From positions 18,695,853 through 18,759,852 of the forward strand of contig JAFMSR010000009.1 in the NCBI GenBank assembly GCA_022818135.1: a stretch of DNA of 64,000 bases, written 5' to 3'. A program made the position numbers and the translations under genes. Numbering within the stretch: the first letter of the stretch is position 1; the number at the start of each line of letters is the position of its first letter. Positions 1-14,300 of this stretch are shown piece by piece. This stretch comes from Saxidomus purpurata. Taxonomy: Eukaryota > Mollusca > Bivalvia > Venerida > Veneridae. A model generated the notes under the pieces. That model did no database searches and had not been told where the DNA came from. It saw only the letters and a program-made list of their open reading frames with translations.

Positions 1-400
1 AATGGACCTTGGTCATTAATTTACTTAGTTTGTGAATTATATCTGTGAAGTGCTCAGAATTTTTTCTACTACATTGTACCCAGCATAGGAAATGTTTATG
101 GTTTAGTATTGCCTTAATTAAAAGGTCTGAAGATTTGTGGTAATATTCGGTAAATGTTATAGGCAATTTATGGTACATTTGAAGCGATAACCCTGTAGAA
201 ATTACTTTACTTTTTGTCATCTAAAGGTTTCTTGTATTGAAATCGTCTAAATTGGAACTTGTATACAGCAGTTATTTAGATTCTAGCATTGTGAAGTAGT
301 CCTGCACCAAGTATGTGCAAATCGCACCTCTTGTGTTCAAATTTGCCGCACAAGGGGTCATTAATGTTTAACTGTCTTTGCAGTAACTGGAATACTTATA
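1..400. other. No gene seen
   Basis: AT-rich sequence with no convincing exon, RNA gene or repeat. It leads into the minisatellite that begins at 401. Confidence 0.5.
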
Positions 401-598
401 CGTAGTGATCCTCTAGCAGTTTGTCCAAATCGTGAACAATAGATATCATTGGTTGGGATGCGTAGTGATCCTCTAGCAGTTTGTCCTAATCGTGAACCTT
501 AGATATCATTGATTTGGAGGATGCGTAGTGATCCTCTAGCAGTTTGTCTTAATCGTGAACCTTAGATATCATTGGTTTGGAGGATGCGTAGTGATACT
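401..598. repeat. Minisatellite, about 3.2 units of 60-63 bp
   Basis: Units beginning CGTAGTGATCCTCTAGCAG start at 401, 461, 524 and 587 (the last truncated), giving periods of 60, 63 and 63 bp. Units 2 and 3 are closest to each other. The first unit lacks the GGAGG linker. No coding frame is kept across the units. Confidence 0.9.
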
Positions 599-599
599 A

Positions 600-2570
600 T
601 TTTAAGATTGTACAGAATGCCAGTTTGTTTTAGCAGAAACATGAAAGAAAAATTTGAAAAATGATCTTATCAGAAACAACAAGCACTAGACCGTAGATAT
701 TTTGCGTGTAGTGCTGTTTAGTTATCATCTACTACGATTCTTCAATGCGTATCACTAGGGTCACAATAAGCGCAGCCCGGAAGGTCAATTGGCTTACATA
801 GAAATTTAAAAGACTTACATGAAATGTATTCTTGTAACAAACTGCAAGTTTGCTGTTTACGCTCTGTGATTACTCCAACGTTTACTGTATCGTCAATGAC
901 TGAGCTAGACAAAGCTCTGTTGTTACAGTTCTTGGTAGGATCGTCTGTCCAAGTTGATGGCAGTCTTTTTGGAGAAATCCAAATAAACCACACTGAAGCT
1001 CATTATCGTGTGATGTTTCTTTACGTACTTTTTATTCTTATTGACAGCCAAACTTTTGGGCAATTTTATCTTTCTTGAAAGCCCACTTTCTTCTGATTAT
1101 TATTTTTCGACTAGTTGATTTTTATGTTTTGGTGCAGGCTTCCTCTTTGTAATTAAAAGAACAGGGCTTAATGTTTAAAATGATATACTTCTTATGCTAA
1201 TTCAATTTGTAACAAGCGGGCAATACATGTGCAAACCGTCATCTTTTGACCTTTGCCTTGCTAGATTTATTTCTAAAATTTCAATTTGGACAGAACCGTT
1301 AAGGGTCATATATCGAATCGGAATCGAACAAATCCCATAACAACACGCAGGGAACTTCACATATACACTGAATTAATCTGAACAGAAACCAAAAACTAGG
1401 AATATTTCTTTTTTGCCCCCGCCCCATCCTTCTAGAGCTCTTTTGTCTACATATTAAAATATATAGAAACCGTTTAAAATCCTTGGTGAAATATCTCTTA
1501 GCATAAAAAAGAACATTTTACATTATTTAAAGTGTCACATTCTTCTTGAAGCAGGGTTTTCAAACTTAAAGGATATATTTTTGATATTCTATCGTGAAAA
1601 CATGCAAATAATGCCCTGCCCCGAACTCCGTGCATTCTGCCCCTTTGAGGCCACCCTGACTTATCAGGCAGTCTTCAATAATCTCTACAGAACGAAAACA
1701 CGCCTATTCTGTAGGATTAGAATTCTACTTTTTTTAGGATTCGGTGACCTAAAACTAAGAAAGAAAAATTTGCTATTCCGTTAGTTCATGGTTGACACAA
1801 TATCCAACCTGCAACATGGAATCTCTCAAAAGTTTGCCAGATAACGAAATAGAAATGATCATAAAGGAAGATGATTTACACGGAACAATGCATCAAAAGG
1901 TTATGAACAAGACAGCTTAGAACCGAATACTAAAACAACTGGAATACACGGATAAACTTGTTTTAGACATACATATAATCTATATGTTATGCTTTAGAAA
2001 TTTCATTTGCGCTTTTTCTATAATACATGTACATGTACTGTTATTTCTGCTACCCCGTATGTCGCAACCATAGATTAAAATTGGTATAACTGTTTGATCA
2101 AATAATTTCAATTAGTGAATAAAGTGACTTACATTTTTAAAGCTGCTCGCTCTCAGATTTTGGTAAAAAATTAAGTTCTTCAAACTGTATGTAAATAACG
2201 TATTTTAGAACATATGGTGATATGAAAAGGCTCCAGAATAAATTCATGTCACGTACATCTCTAAATTTCGAAAAATACGCTACCAAATTCAAAAGCGTTG
2301 CAAACGCTTTTGAAATTTCAATATAAAGCGGTGCCGAGTAACCGACCTTTTCAATCGATTTCTGCAAATTCCTACATAGATTTTTGCTTATTTTTTATTC
2401 TAGCCTTTAGTTTTATATTTATGAATAAGAATGTCAATTTTTTTGAAAAATATTTTTTTCAACGGTAACGGAGAGCGAGCAGCTTTAATTAAAGTATACA
2501 AACGCCAATTACTTTTATTGCCCGTGAAGCTTTGTGTTTATTAGTTTCTTAGTTGTAAGAGAAGAATAAT
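600..2570. other. Non-coding, no supported gene
   Basis: About 2 kb of AT-rich DNA with only short open frames. A stretch near 820-970 is open on the minus strand and is followed by a GTAAGT, so it could be an exon, but no domain is recognisable. Nothing else is supported. Confidence 0.4.
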
Positions 2571-2600
2571 AGTTTCTGTCATGAGCACGAGGTTCAGATC

Positions 2601-2688
2601 GAAATATCCGTCACCGAGGGTAAATGTTTTGGCGGGAACGAGGCTCCGCCGAGTTCCCGTAAAACGTTCCCGAGGTGACGGATATTTT
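2601..2688. repeat. Hairpin repeat, GC-rich core (copy 1 of 3)
   Basis: The arms pair around a GAGGCTCCGCCGAG loop. The outer arms are AAATATCCGTCACC on the left and GGTGACGGATATTTT on the right. The core GGCGGGAACGAGGCTCCGCC recurs inside hairpins at 37657-37774 and 38199-38288. The flank at about 2700-2760 (CATACCGTCCTGCACTTTAA) also matches the flank of the 38.2 kb copy in inverted orientation, so the mobile unit is larger than the hairpin. Confidence 0.8.
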
Positions 2689-3466
2689 CATCTTAGCCAA
2701 GTGTCTCGTGATGGAAACTTTTCAGCATACCGTCCTGCACTTTAAAGTAGATTTCTAAATGCAAACTTATAAAAATAATGAATTATCAGAAAAACAAACG
2801 ATTTTCAGACGTTGTGTTTGGGAAATTGACGTCACAATGTTTAAACGTTACGTCAAAAAATTCACGGAGTCGTCTGTCATAGGAGGGGTGCCAGACCGGT
2901 TTTTCCGGCAGGGCAAAAACCAAAGCCACAAGAAGAATAAGTTCTGCTAGAGATAACGCCGATGTTCTCAAAATACATACAAACTAAACATTTTCTCCTT
3001 TGCATGTAAAAGCATATCATCATCATTAGAGAGTTTATAGTCACGGTCGATCTACGAGAGACCTGTTACAGCATATCTTCACTGTCGGCTACCAGGAAAT
3101 ATAATTATTTTAGTTTTTGCCATACTTAATGGTAGTTCCCATACAGGTTTCATACAGCTTCAATGCATTCTTTCAGTCAGTTGGTGAAACGTATACAGTG
3201 TCGTCTGCGTAAAGAAGGACACAATTTAATAAAAGTGCGCATTTTCTGTGATTTCGACAACGCTATTGTTGGCAGTTTTTTGCAACTTATGGTATATTGT
3301 TTTGTTCTAACAGAAATGGGAATGACGGTGATATTTTGTAAAGTGCTATGTTTGATATGAGGTAATGACGTTGAAGTACCGCAACAAGATTTTCAAATCA
3401 GAAACACAAAAAATGTACATGTAACTTTACGCATTACTGATTATTCAGTCACGTATATGTCGGTTG

Positions 3467-4126
3467 CTATAGAAACGATGAGGCTGCCTTGTGTGTTTAT
3501 GACAAAATAATTGTTTTGTGAAAACTTGTATGACAAATTCAAGTTTATATGTACGAAAACTCAAATTAAAATATTGAGTAATTTAAGAAATATAGCAATA
3601 GTCCGGTTAATTCTGGATCACCCCTCATACATGGTATGACGTTTAAATTATTTAGCCTTTTGACATATTACGTACCACGTTAAAAATGTACGGTTGACAT
3701 GTGAAGTCACTAACTTGTACCGGAATCAATTTCTCCAATTACGCCCTTTAGTTCCTTCTATTACTTGTACACAGAAATCTATATACCACAATAAATCGCT
3801 AGAACCATTAATTGCTCAGTAAAACAAATATGAATGGGACGTAGTTTAAAACGTTTGAGGTCCATTATCAAAAGGCTTATTATGAAAAGGCAGTTATTGA
3901 TTGCTAAAACTTGCTTTTAGAAATTGAATTTTATAAAAGAGATGTCAAATATACTGACATTAATAAACGTTATTTTAATGAATAAAAACACTCAAACAAT
4001 ACAAAAGTGTCATGCAATCCGCTCGTATTTTGTATTGTTTGACTGTATTTATGTTTATATAAACTTGAATTTCACAAAACAATAATTTTGTCATAAACAC
4101 ACAAGGCAGCCTCATCGTTTTTATAG
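3467..4126. repeat. Inverted repeat, 70-85 bp arms, 500 bp spacer
   Basis: The left arm (3467-3552) reads AACGATGAGGCTGCCTTGTG onward. The right arm (4055-4126) is its reverse complement, with a roughly 12-base insertion in the left arm. The spacer holds a smaller hairpin at about 3993-4043 (CAAACAATACAAAA with TTTTGTATTGTTTG). No ORF is inside. It fits a MITE-like or foldback remnant; no target duplication was identified. Confidence 0.75.
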
Positions 4127-4129
4127 TAA

Positions 4130-5016
4130 ATTTGGTAATAATTAATTTTAAACACAGTTAATGTATTTCATAAACCCAGACATTTTAATGTACGTAATTT
4201 AATTTATAAAAGTTCCAACATAAGGCGTTGCTACATGTAACCATTTGAAATAAGTTTGAGCCATGACCTTTAAAGGGGCATTCCCTACAACGAGCGAATT
4301 ATTTTCTCAAAACGTAACAATGAGCTAAATGTATGTAAAATGATAAATAAATATGTTTTTAAATGAGAACATATATCGAGAAATTATATCTCGTTTACAC
4401 ACGGTTTTCCAATATAGCGACATCTTATAATAAATCGCAATCCACCCCAAAATTTCGAAATAAGTCTTTCTGAAGGTTTTACGGAACTACAACACTCATG
4501 ATTATGCTATTGTTAGCGATGTTCGCTGGTACTCAGGTTTGATGGCAATCCGTTCAATTATTGGAATAAAAATGTTTTGATGTTTTTTTTTAATTGAACC
4601 CAGATTTAGGGTATGTCGCTTTAAGCCCTTGGACAGGCTGTACGTGTGTTACTTTGTATTACAATAATAAACATATGTGTACATTTTCCTAAAACTTTTA
4701 TATAAAGGCATTACTGTATTTAATGCTCTTTGTTCCGCCGTCTGTATGAAATGAGTAAAATAATCTTATCAATAATATAACTTCTTAACAGAATACATCT
4801 TAAATTGATAATTATATGAATATCTACATAAATGCAATAAGGAATTTGCTGAGGATTTTACTACCATCATTTTACATTTTATGCCTTTCCAATGAAACAA
4901 ATGCACGAAACCTCTTGAACAATCCACGTATGCGACAATGACGTGATTATGTACTCAGCAATGAATTAGAGAAATCAATCAAAGCAAACGACAAGATCAC
5001 TGGGATTAGAATTCCA
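4130..5016. other. Intergenic, upstream of the lectin-like gene
   Basis: AT-rich sequence without recognisable coding content. The promoter of the following gene should lie here, but I see no clear TATA or initiator element. Confidence 0.35.
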
Positions 5017-5329
5017 ATGAACGCCATGGAACCATATTTCCTACCATTCGTAGTACTTACCACCTTGAACAAATTTTATGGAGTACACTGTCTTGTTAAT
5101 AATGAACGATTCAGTCACGGCAAATATTATGACGGAAACGTTTGCGCCGATGACAACGTTATTCAAAGCAGCAATTATATTAGTAAAATCCGCTGTTTGA
5201 CTCGTTGTTCTAGTGAGTCGTCATGCCATGGAGTATTCATTGAAGAAGCTACGAAACGATGTGTGACTTGCTCTGCTCGGTTCTTTACGCAAAACGCAAC
5301 TACCGGCTCGAAGTTCTACAAACGTCATG
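5017..5329 (+). CDS. Exon 1: signal peptide and PAN/apple-like domain
   Basis: Translation starts at 5017 or, equally well, at an in-frame ATG at 5026. A hydrophobic stretch (YFLPFVVLTTL) looks like a signal peptide. It is followed by about 80 residues with seven cysteines, spaced as in apple/PAN domains: GNVCADD, IRCLTRC, SSCHGVF and RCVTC. The exon ends at CATG|GTAAGAAC, a good donor in phase 1, just after FYKRH. The reading frame stays open past the donor by chance for about 40 codons. The domain assignment rests on cysteine pattern and length, not a database match. A fast-evolving cysteine-rich domain of another kind remains possible. Confidence 0.65.
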
Positions 5330-8300
5330 GTAAGAACCTATTCTTGAAACTAATTATTAAACAAGTATTCTTAATTTTGAACGAATTTGTAAACCCAAAC
5401 TCATCTGATTACATGTTTTGCATTGAATATGTTATAAAGATTGAATGACTATATTATGACCATGGTGTTATATCAGTGAAGACAGGATTTGCAAATTTTT
5501 ATTTGCGCCATTATAAAATTCTGACGTTTTGAATTGCAATCATTTTGTTTCCGGCGGCGTGGGTCGAAGCCTTTAAATGTTTTAAAACGCTAAGGGTCGT
5601 CACTACTGAGGCAAATATTAGATTTACATAACCAAAGACTCTAACACTGTTCCAACGCACTATTTCCGGTCCATTTTAGGCATCGTTAGTCTTATAATAT
5701 GTTTGAAAAAATCAGCCAATCAGAAACGATGTAACAACATAACTCCTCAAACTATTTCGAGAAACATGTAGCGTATCGTATCCTTAGTATTGTTGATATA
5801 TTTTTTAACATGATGTCGTATAAGTGTTCGCTAAGAAATACAATTGTGTGACCCTAATAGTTATAATGGTTCAGTTAAAACGATAATCATAATACATACA
5901 ACAGCACTCTCATATAGTTTCATTTTTCCTTCAACACAAGTTGACTGTGCGATTTATAATTAAAGAATATACATTGAAAAAGAACTATTATTCTTGTCAG
6001 CAAAGATACGGAATTTCAGTTCAATAAAACTAGACAAGCAGGGAAGGGATATTTTAAACATATGAAAAACATTGCCAGCATTTTTAAGGATTCGATTAGA
6101 TAGTCTCCCTTGATTATCCCTTGGTTATCTATGAATCATGCCTGAATGGATTGAACACAACCTAGTTAGATAAGAATTGTGTCAGGGACAGTCCGGTAAC
6201 ATTTACTCTTTTGTCGGGCTGGGTTACCTCTCCAAAACACATTACCACAGTGTACAACCATGGAGACGATAACATATATTACCTATTTTTGGCCTCCATA
6301 CATATGTACCTAAAGTTCAATGTACATGCATTTGTTTCAATGGCGATGAAGGAGTGCGACTAAGTACACTTAAGTGTTGACATATTATTTTTTCTTTTCC
6401 ACAAAATTGGTGCAAATATTTTTTTACCGACTGGAGTCATCAGTAACTAAATTATATACATTGTGTACATCTGTATTGTTGTACAGACGTCTGATAACAT
6501 TATGTCAAAAGTGCTATTTATCCGCAGTTCACGTGTATTAGTTGTAATGCTATTTTGGGCAGAAAAAGAAGCAAACAAGCGATGCAAAACGGCTGAAACA
6601 CGCTATTGTCAGTGGTTTTCGCATTGTTCGACACCCCTGTTTCCGTTAAAACAAAAATTGACGGGTGCTGCTTTCACCTATAACCGTTACAAAAAGGAAC
6701 TGCTAATCCCGTTATCCAGATTCGTGTGCCTTGTCAACTTTAAACGCCTGCATCTCTTTTTAAACGGCATATTACAAGGTGACACTTGGCAGACTTTTAG
6801 AGAAATGGTTCAAGTTTGTCCCCGGTTATTCAATGTTTTTCATGTCTGAATATTAACTCTTATAATTAATGCCGAATGCGAAAATACTCGATTTTCGGCA
6901 AAACTTTCGTATTTACCTAGGATTTTCTCCTCATTTGCGGTGCCTGTTTAGACATAGTTTCACGGACTGATTCATTGATCTATGCTGAAACAGTATATAC
7001 TGGCCGTTACTCACAAAACCAACAGAAAAGGCAACAACATTCACAAATACCTACCCTGCGTAAAAACGCGCATTTGAATTTGGAGCTGCTGTCAACGCCG
7101 GAACTGTTGTCAACGCCGGAGTTGTACACTGTGTTTGCTGTTATCCAGAAACGATAGAGAAGTCGTATTGGTGTACTGCAAATTTACTCGTTTCAATTTA
7201 TGTCACAATTATTATTTGTTTTCAAAAGTATTTCTTCTTGAAGTAGTTCTTAAAAAGTGTTTCGGCGCGGATACTGATCTGAAGGGAAGCGGTGGTGTAG
7301 AGGTTAAGGTGTCGGCCGCTCATCCCGGAGGTTGCGGGTTCGAGCCCCACTGGGGTCACGACCGTACTTCCTCATATGACACCAGTAATGGTTTTTAGGA
7401 AGCGGCTCGAGAGTGACTCGTGCCCTTTCTTCACATGAGCTAAAAGTGTTAAACTGTAAACTAAACGTCGCGTGTTTTCCTACAATACATAACTGTAAAC
7501 TAAAAGTGTTTAAAGACAATTGAAAAGGAATGTGAGATATGTGGCCACAGGGGGGCTGACAGACCTGTGTATGCCTAAGAAATCAAATGTAAAATATTGA
7601 AGTTGATGCGTTTTTGTGATAAAAAACATTTGCATTGTTGGATAATAAATTTATTTTCTTAAAAAAACAACAACATGAAATAAGCAATAAACCAATAATT
7701 TCTACATGTCAATGAAATTGATAGTCTGTCCATTTGACTAAATGTCCAGTCTAAAGAAACTTAATCAGACAGTGTCTTATCTGGTAAGGGGTCACAAAGC
7801 AATTAAGTATTTTTTTTCATCTCCAGAATTATTCAAACAAAAACAGCTTAACTTTTCAGAAATTCACATTGGCATTTGCTGCTGCATGTTCATAATAAAG
7901 CGGAGGTGACGGGATCGTAGGGACCTCAGTCGCGACTCAATTTATTGTGCCAGCCGCGATGACACACGGGCATATTTTATGCTCCTGCAATATTGTGCAA
8001 TTGCTTTATTTTCGAAAGCAGCTTTGCTGACAATGGCGAGCATATGAAGTGTTATAATGGCAGTTCGTCGAATGAATGTTGAATCTCTTTGTAAGTCATG
8101 TTGGTGTTTATGTGTAATTTAGATAAGTTCAGTTGTTTTCTAGAGACTTCAGATGTATCATCCTATCTTCTGGTAACACAGCCAATGACATGGCACACGG
8201 CAAAGGTAATACATATTTATATTTTTGTTTAACCTTATTTCATTTTAGTATTCAGAACAAAAATAGCAGTTGTTTCAGTGCATAGTGAAAATAAAAGGTA

Positions 8301-11300
8301 TTCAGCATTACTGGTCAGTAACTGCGGTCCTATCAGTTAGAGGAGAGTCCTACCAATTGCTTATTTAGTCCTTAAACTATCGCGGGGTTTATGTCATCTT
8401 TATTACTGTGTGATTTAGGCCAATTATATATTAAACCAGTCTTTGCCAGACAATGAATAAAACAAAATCGAAAAGAAGTGGAAAAAATAGAAGAAAAGAA
8501 AAATAGCATGAATGTTCGATTCCCCGTCCGAGTAGTAAAGAGATGGAAGGTGCTCACCTGATCAAACCGATCGATTTTATCTGGGATGACCGGCGTCCCT
8601 TTGTTCCGTGTGCGGGTCTAACCCACAAAAAAAAAAAACAAAACACAATATATGATAACATCAGTTTACCGGAACCAATCGTACCTATATTGTGAGTTTT
8701 CAAAATTTTGTGTTTATTAGAGCAAAAACAATCTCTACTATTGCAATGTACTTTGCAAATTTTGTCTCTTTTGTAAATGCCAGAAATGAATTGAATACCA
8801 AGCAGCACTAATGGAAAAAGAGTTAATCAACACAAATTGATTATGCCGTCCTTCCTTCCTTTTAGTGCAGTACCGGTAATGACATGAATTTTCGTGTAAG
8901 ATGTTTTGGTATCTGCCCTTCCCTAAGGATCATTAATTCAGACCTTTTTTCTTAACTAATTCAAGACCATGTGATCGCAAAACCCACGTCCTTTCATTAA
9001 GAATGTTGACAATAAATAGAGAACTTCATAAAATACTTGAAATGATAATATATGTACACTTAATTAATTGTACACGGACTAGAAAATAAATGATTTAAAA
9101 AGAACAACACATATTGTTAACTTTGAAATCTTGTATATTTCAATGCTACTGTGACATTATCGAACGTTTATATCTTCCGTTCGTGACGGAATTTGACTTC
9201 AAACTTTACCATAAATCGGGAAATATTTCCGATGATTTAATTTTTAGCTATTTTTGGCGATTTTCCCATTTCGCTAAATTATAAGTCTTGCGAAAAATTA
9301 ATTTCACGTAAATGTATAATAAGAAAAGTATTCTTTCGAAATTTTTAAACTTGCGAACAAGTGTGTCCGCTATGAAATTTGAAATATTGGACAATTACTC
9401 AATTTACAGTTTAACTTATTTACAAAATCAATTTATCTAAAGCATTTCACAGGAAATGGTAAATCATATATGTTGTAATGTTCATTTATTAAAAACAAGT
9501 CTTTTGTTAGAGTTCTTTGCAATCGAAGAACATTTATTTACAAAACATCATGTATCGGACGAGCACGTTTTTTATCGACTTAACACTTTAACAAATATTT
9601 CTTAATGGTTAGATTGTAGATACTGTAGACTTGTTAGATTCGAAATATTTGAACGTAGGGTTGACACGTATGCAAGTATTTCCATTCGTGATAAATACAT
9701 GTTTCAGACTTCTACCGAACGTGGTGTTCCAGCAGTTAATTGTTCCACCTAAATGAATGTAAAAGTGATTAATTTACACGGGTTTGCCCACAATCACTGC
9801 ATTAGCAAACATACATTTCTAACGGAAATATCTTAGTTTATTCAATCATTTAAACTTTATTACAAGACAATGACTTTCTTACAAGACAATGAGTTATATT
9901 TCATTACAAACGTCCACTTGAAAAACTATTTTCTTTCATTCTTCTGTAAAATAACATTTATTTGCTTTTTAATTTTACTGAACGTCTTATTCTTGTGCTG
10001 ATAACAACTGTAAACATGCGCTATGGGAAAGTAGTTCAAGACAGACCAGATCAATCTTCTGTTTGAATGTCGCATTCGATAAGAACATATTACAGATAAA
10101 AACAGTACATACAACTTCAGTCGATTGCAGAAAGGTCCATAGTCCACATCAGGCAGCATTTTTTCACGGACTCTGTTTTAGAAATAACTGCAACACATAC
10201 CTGATTACGGAAGATATTCATATGCATATACGGTAATTTTCGGATTTTTACGAGCAACATACGGAGCTCTATAGTTGTACTTTGCCAATTTTCAAATTTC
10301 TGATGTTATTTCATAGTCAACTTTCTTATTTACGAACGATTACATATTCATTTGCGTAAAAATAAATTTCTTTAAAAAAAAGATATAATCTGCTTGTCAA
10401 GTTGGAGCCCAGTGAACGGTCTCACCGATTAGAAGGTTACCAAGAAGTAGTTTTATTTTTCGCTGTTATACACATTGTATAGTATTGCTGGCATTGTCTG
10501 TTTTAAGGTCTTGTCCTTAGTACACAATAATTTTCGATCCACATCATCAGATCATATCGCTTGAAGTTGAACAATGCGCAGATCAAATTAATTTTATATA
10601 TATTGGTCTCTTAAACAATTTATAATGTTGACCATATGATTAGCTTTCATTTAAAGTACTGTCGGGTTATGATTATTGTACAATGACGCAACAGAAGAGT
10701 CTACTTTTATCGGGTAAATACATTATCTTATTACAAGGGTACTAGTGGTAATTAATATCAATTTATATTATATTGTACAGTGTATTCAGTCGTGCTCACT
10801 ATAGTACATTAGGTAACGACTACGGTTCCTTATAATTTTGGTTGTGTCGAACAGGAGTTCGTATTTGGACTTATACATTCACATTTGTACTCTCTTTTTT
10901 CAGTAAGATAGATTTAATTTATTTCTTCTTTTTTGTTTCATTGATATGTTTTCTTCTATAATCATTCAAACTCATGTTTTCTGACTGTACTTAGAAAACA
11001 TTAAACAATCAAATGAAGATCAAATGTTGCCTTTATTTGACAACTCATTAAACAGCAACAGTTCAAAGGAACATGTTATGTACCTCATCACTTGCTGAAG
11101 AATTTTTCTCGGTCAAATCATCTTATTTTTGGTAATACTAGTTCAATGTACATATTCCATTACACGAGATGCCAGTAAGCACGAAATGCCCGTGTTTGAA
11201 ATGGTTATAAAATCTTTAAAAGTTTTAGTCATTTTACTTTCGTCCAGTGTTTATTGTTTGTCTTAAAAGATTGAAAAGAAGTATAAATCTACATTAATTA

Positions 11301-14300
11301 AAAACATGTGCCTTTTATTACTAAAATAATTCAGTGGTAAAAAATCGTAAGCTTCATTTACAATCAATATCAGTCCTTAAAATTTTTGACGATAGCACGT
11401 AGCACCTTACCCATTGTACCAACGCGCTATTCTATCACACTTTATGTATTTAAAAGCCTTTAACCTTTATCTAGCTAAGTACATACTCTATCCTCTTCTA
11501 AGCAATGCTTGTAAACTTTTGTGTACACATATATCTGTTACGTCACTGTCACATTATCAAAACTAGGTTATACGTTTTATAATAAAACAAACTTCCTTGC
11601 CATCCATATATTTGTTAATCATTTAATTTCGTCCTCTGCATATTTCGACCGGCACTTAAGGTAAGTTTCAGAGCAAACCACGAAGGTCAAAAACTGTTTC
11701 AAGGCGAGTTAATCTATAGCGCCTAGGCTCAAGCGCTCAGTCACTTGATTATATATTGGGTTTTCCCATCCCTGTTAGGGATAAGATCAGTAAGTGGCAA
11801 CAAAACTGTATTGTGGTGAAACAATTACCCAGCTGGACTTCACCACGTAAGGACAAGTATTATGTTTTATGAATAATGGTAATAGCTACCATTGCATACA
11901 AAATACATGTATTATGTTAAGTAATACGGTACTTAAATGTACAGTACTTCCATTACCCGAGATGTACAATTCAGGTTTGTAAGTATATATAGTCTGACCA
12001 AGGAACATGGATACTTATACGAACCCCTCTGTTCAAAGATATGTTTACATCATATTTTTTTCTTGGACATTATAGCATTTGCTGGTGTTGCAAAGTACAA
12101 CTTTGTGTCCGAAGAACCAGATTTTGACAAAGAAAATAATCAAATAACTTCAAGATATGTTTTAGAGATGTTTGACGGTATTTTACTATAATATTAAAAG
12201 TTTCAGTTGCAGTGGTTTCAGTGAGCGTAGGTAACGTTAATAAGTTTCGGCATCAGTTTTTAGTGTAACGGTTGCTGACGATTTTGCCATCCAACTGGCT
12301 CCGTTACCTGACAGTGTTTTCTATTCTAAATCTATGACGGTGACTCTGTAACATTCAAGTTCTGTTACAGATATATCGAGTTTGCTGACAACAAGTTCAA
12401 CACCAGACGACCCAAACAAAAACGTTGATTAAAAATGAAAAAATAAAGTAGAAAAGGCTAATTCGTAAAAAATACAGGCAATAATATTACAGGAGACTTG
12501 AATTCGGTCAAAATAAACTTAGTGGGAAACTGCTAACAACTAAGACTCTTTATTTTGTTTGGTACATGTACAAGTTTCCAACAGATAGGAAACATTTTTT
12601 ATGTATCAGATGTGATAATCTTGATATTCCCCCGGGTTAAACAACTTGTCTCAAATTACTATCATATATTAAAATATTGCATCTTCAATGCTGACTTGCA
12701 TTAAAAAAAGCATTACAGTAAATTCCATATATAACGACTCCGGATAAAGCGACATTCCGGATATAAGGAACAACTTTTTGAGCCAGATTTTATTCCGTCT
12801 TTATTTAATATGAAAATTTTATATGGAGATAACTCCGGATATAAGGAACACATCTAAATTGTCCGAAGAAGTTCGTTATATTCGGAGTTTACTGTATTTC
12901 AAATTTTTTTTGTGATGTATCGAAATATTGTCTTCTTTCAAAATGAACTTCTATTATAAGCTGGATTATATCCTTTATCCATGTATAGTCTATACCTACA
13001 CAGGAAGAGTTTAAAAAAGTTTTTCTTGTCCGTATGATTGAAAAAAATTGTTTGTCTAACCTCGAATACTTTCAATGTATTGAAATACTGATGAAAGACG
13101 ATTTCAAGTGATGCCAACTTGCGAAAAGTTAGGTAGTATAAGGCGATAATATAGCAGTTTAAACGCCCACACTTCTCTGGTAAAAAAACAAGAATAATTT
13201 ATTAAATTTTCAAGTAAAATTGATTGTATACAGAAGTTTCAAAACTGTTTCTTCCAACCAGATCAATGTCGTAATATAGACTGACTTGAAAAATTCCGTT
13301 TTTAGTACATGACTTTTTTTCTGAAAATAGACGGAAAACTTTCACCCATAATATCTATATCAAGATCAGACTTTCCAGCTGATTAATTCGCAAGGGCGCA
13401 CAAGGAACTAGTGTTTATGTACAATAATGAGTATTGTTTGATAAATTAATTTACATTAGTTTGAAAATAAAGTGTCAAAACTTTATTTTTACATCAAACT
13501 GATTGTACACGAAGAGTGTTAGGAAGATTTTACTTTGATTTTATCGAACTATATTGAGTATCGTATGAAAAAAATATGATGGTTGTTATAGGGCACAATC
13601 CAATTACGGTGCAAACCCCAAAGAAGTTGATAATTATAAAATAATCACCTTGCAATATCTGACGGATTTGTGTAAAACACATATTAACAAATCCTCAGCT
13701 TGAATTTAACCTAGTCTACTACAGTCATGACATGTCTTGATTTTTCAATGCAAAGAGCTTTGAGAAATATGTCCTGCTTCAAACTTATGAACAATATGAA
13801 CAATCTAACAAAGTGTATGAGGATTGTCGGTGGAAGAAACCGTTTTAGCTTGATGCGGTGAGATGCATGCGGGCAGGCAAAGAATCGACCTTGTAACCGT
13901 TTTAGCCAATCCCAGGAGCTCGCGGTCGGGAGTGTGCTGTCATCGACTTTAATTTGTATTTTACATTGTTATAAGTTAACCCACTGAAAACATTCAGCCA
14001 ACAAGGTGCATCGGGAATAAAATATAAAAGTTAAGATTCATGAAAAAATTGATTATGATTTGTTGGTGTGTTTCTTATGCCAGTGTGATAAAAGACGAAA
14101 CGATGTCCAAAAAGCACATCCCCATACGCGAGCTCCCATGTTGTTAATATGATTTTTGCTTCACTCTATTGTAGCAGCATTGTGAAGATCTCGGAGGACA
14201 TTTACTTATTATCACATCAGAAGAAGAGAATGGCTTCATTGTACCTTATCTTTATGCATCAGGTAAGAAACTTCAAAAGTCAAGAATACTCCTGTACAGA

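Noticed and set aside
401..598. CRISPR-like array
   Set aside because: Adjacent near-identical units without unique spacers, in an animal genome; it is a minisatellite.
742..993. Minus-strand frame ending at a GTAAGT donor
   Set aside because: Possible exon, but no domain, no partner exon and a shadow frame on the other strand; evidence too thin to call.
6463..6849. 128-codon open frame in the large intron
   Set aside because: No domain, no signal, no splice context beyond chance; AT-rich codon use like the surrounding non-coding DNA.
7282..7360. Functional tRNA gene
   Set aside because: Boxes A and B are present but the stems do not close; it is a SINE head. The same applies to 36441, 40961 and 47308.
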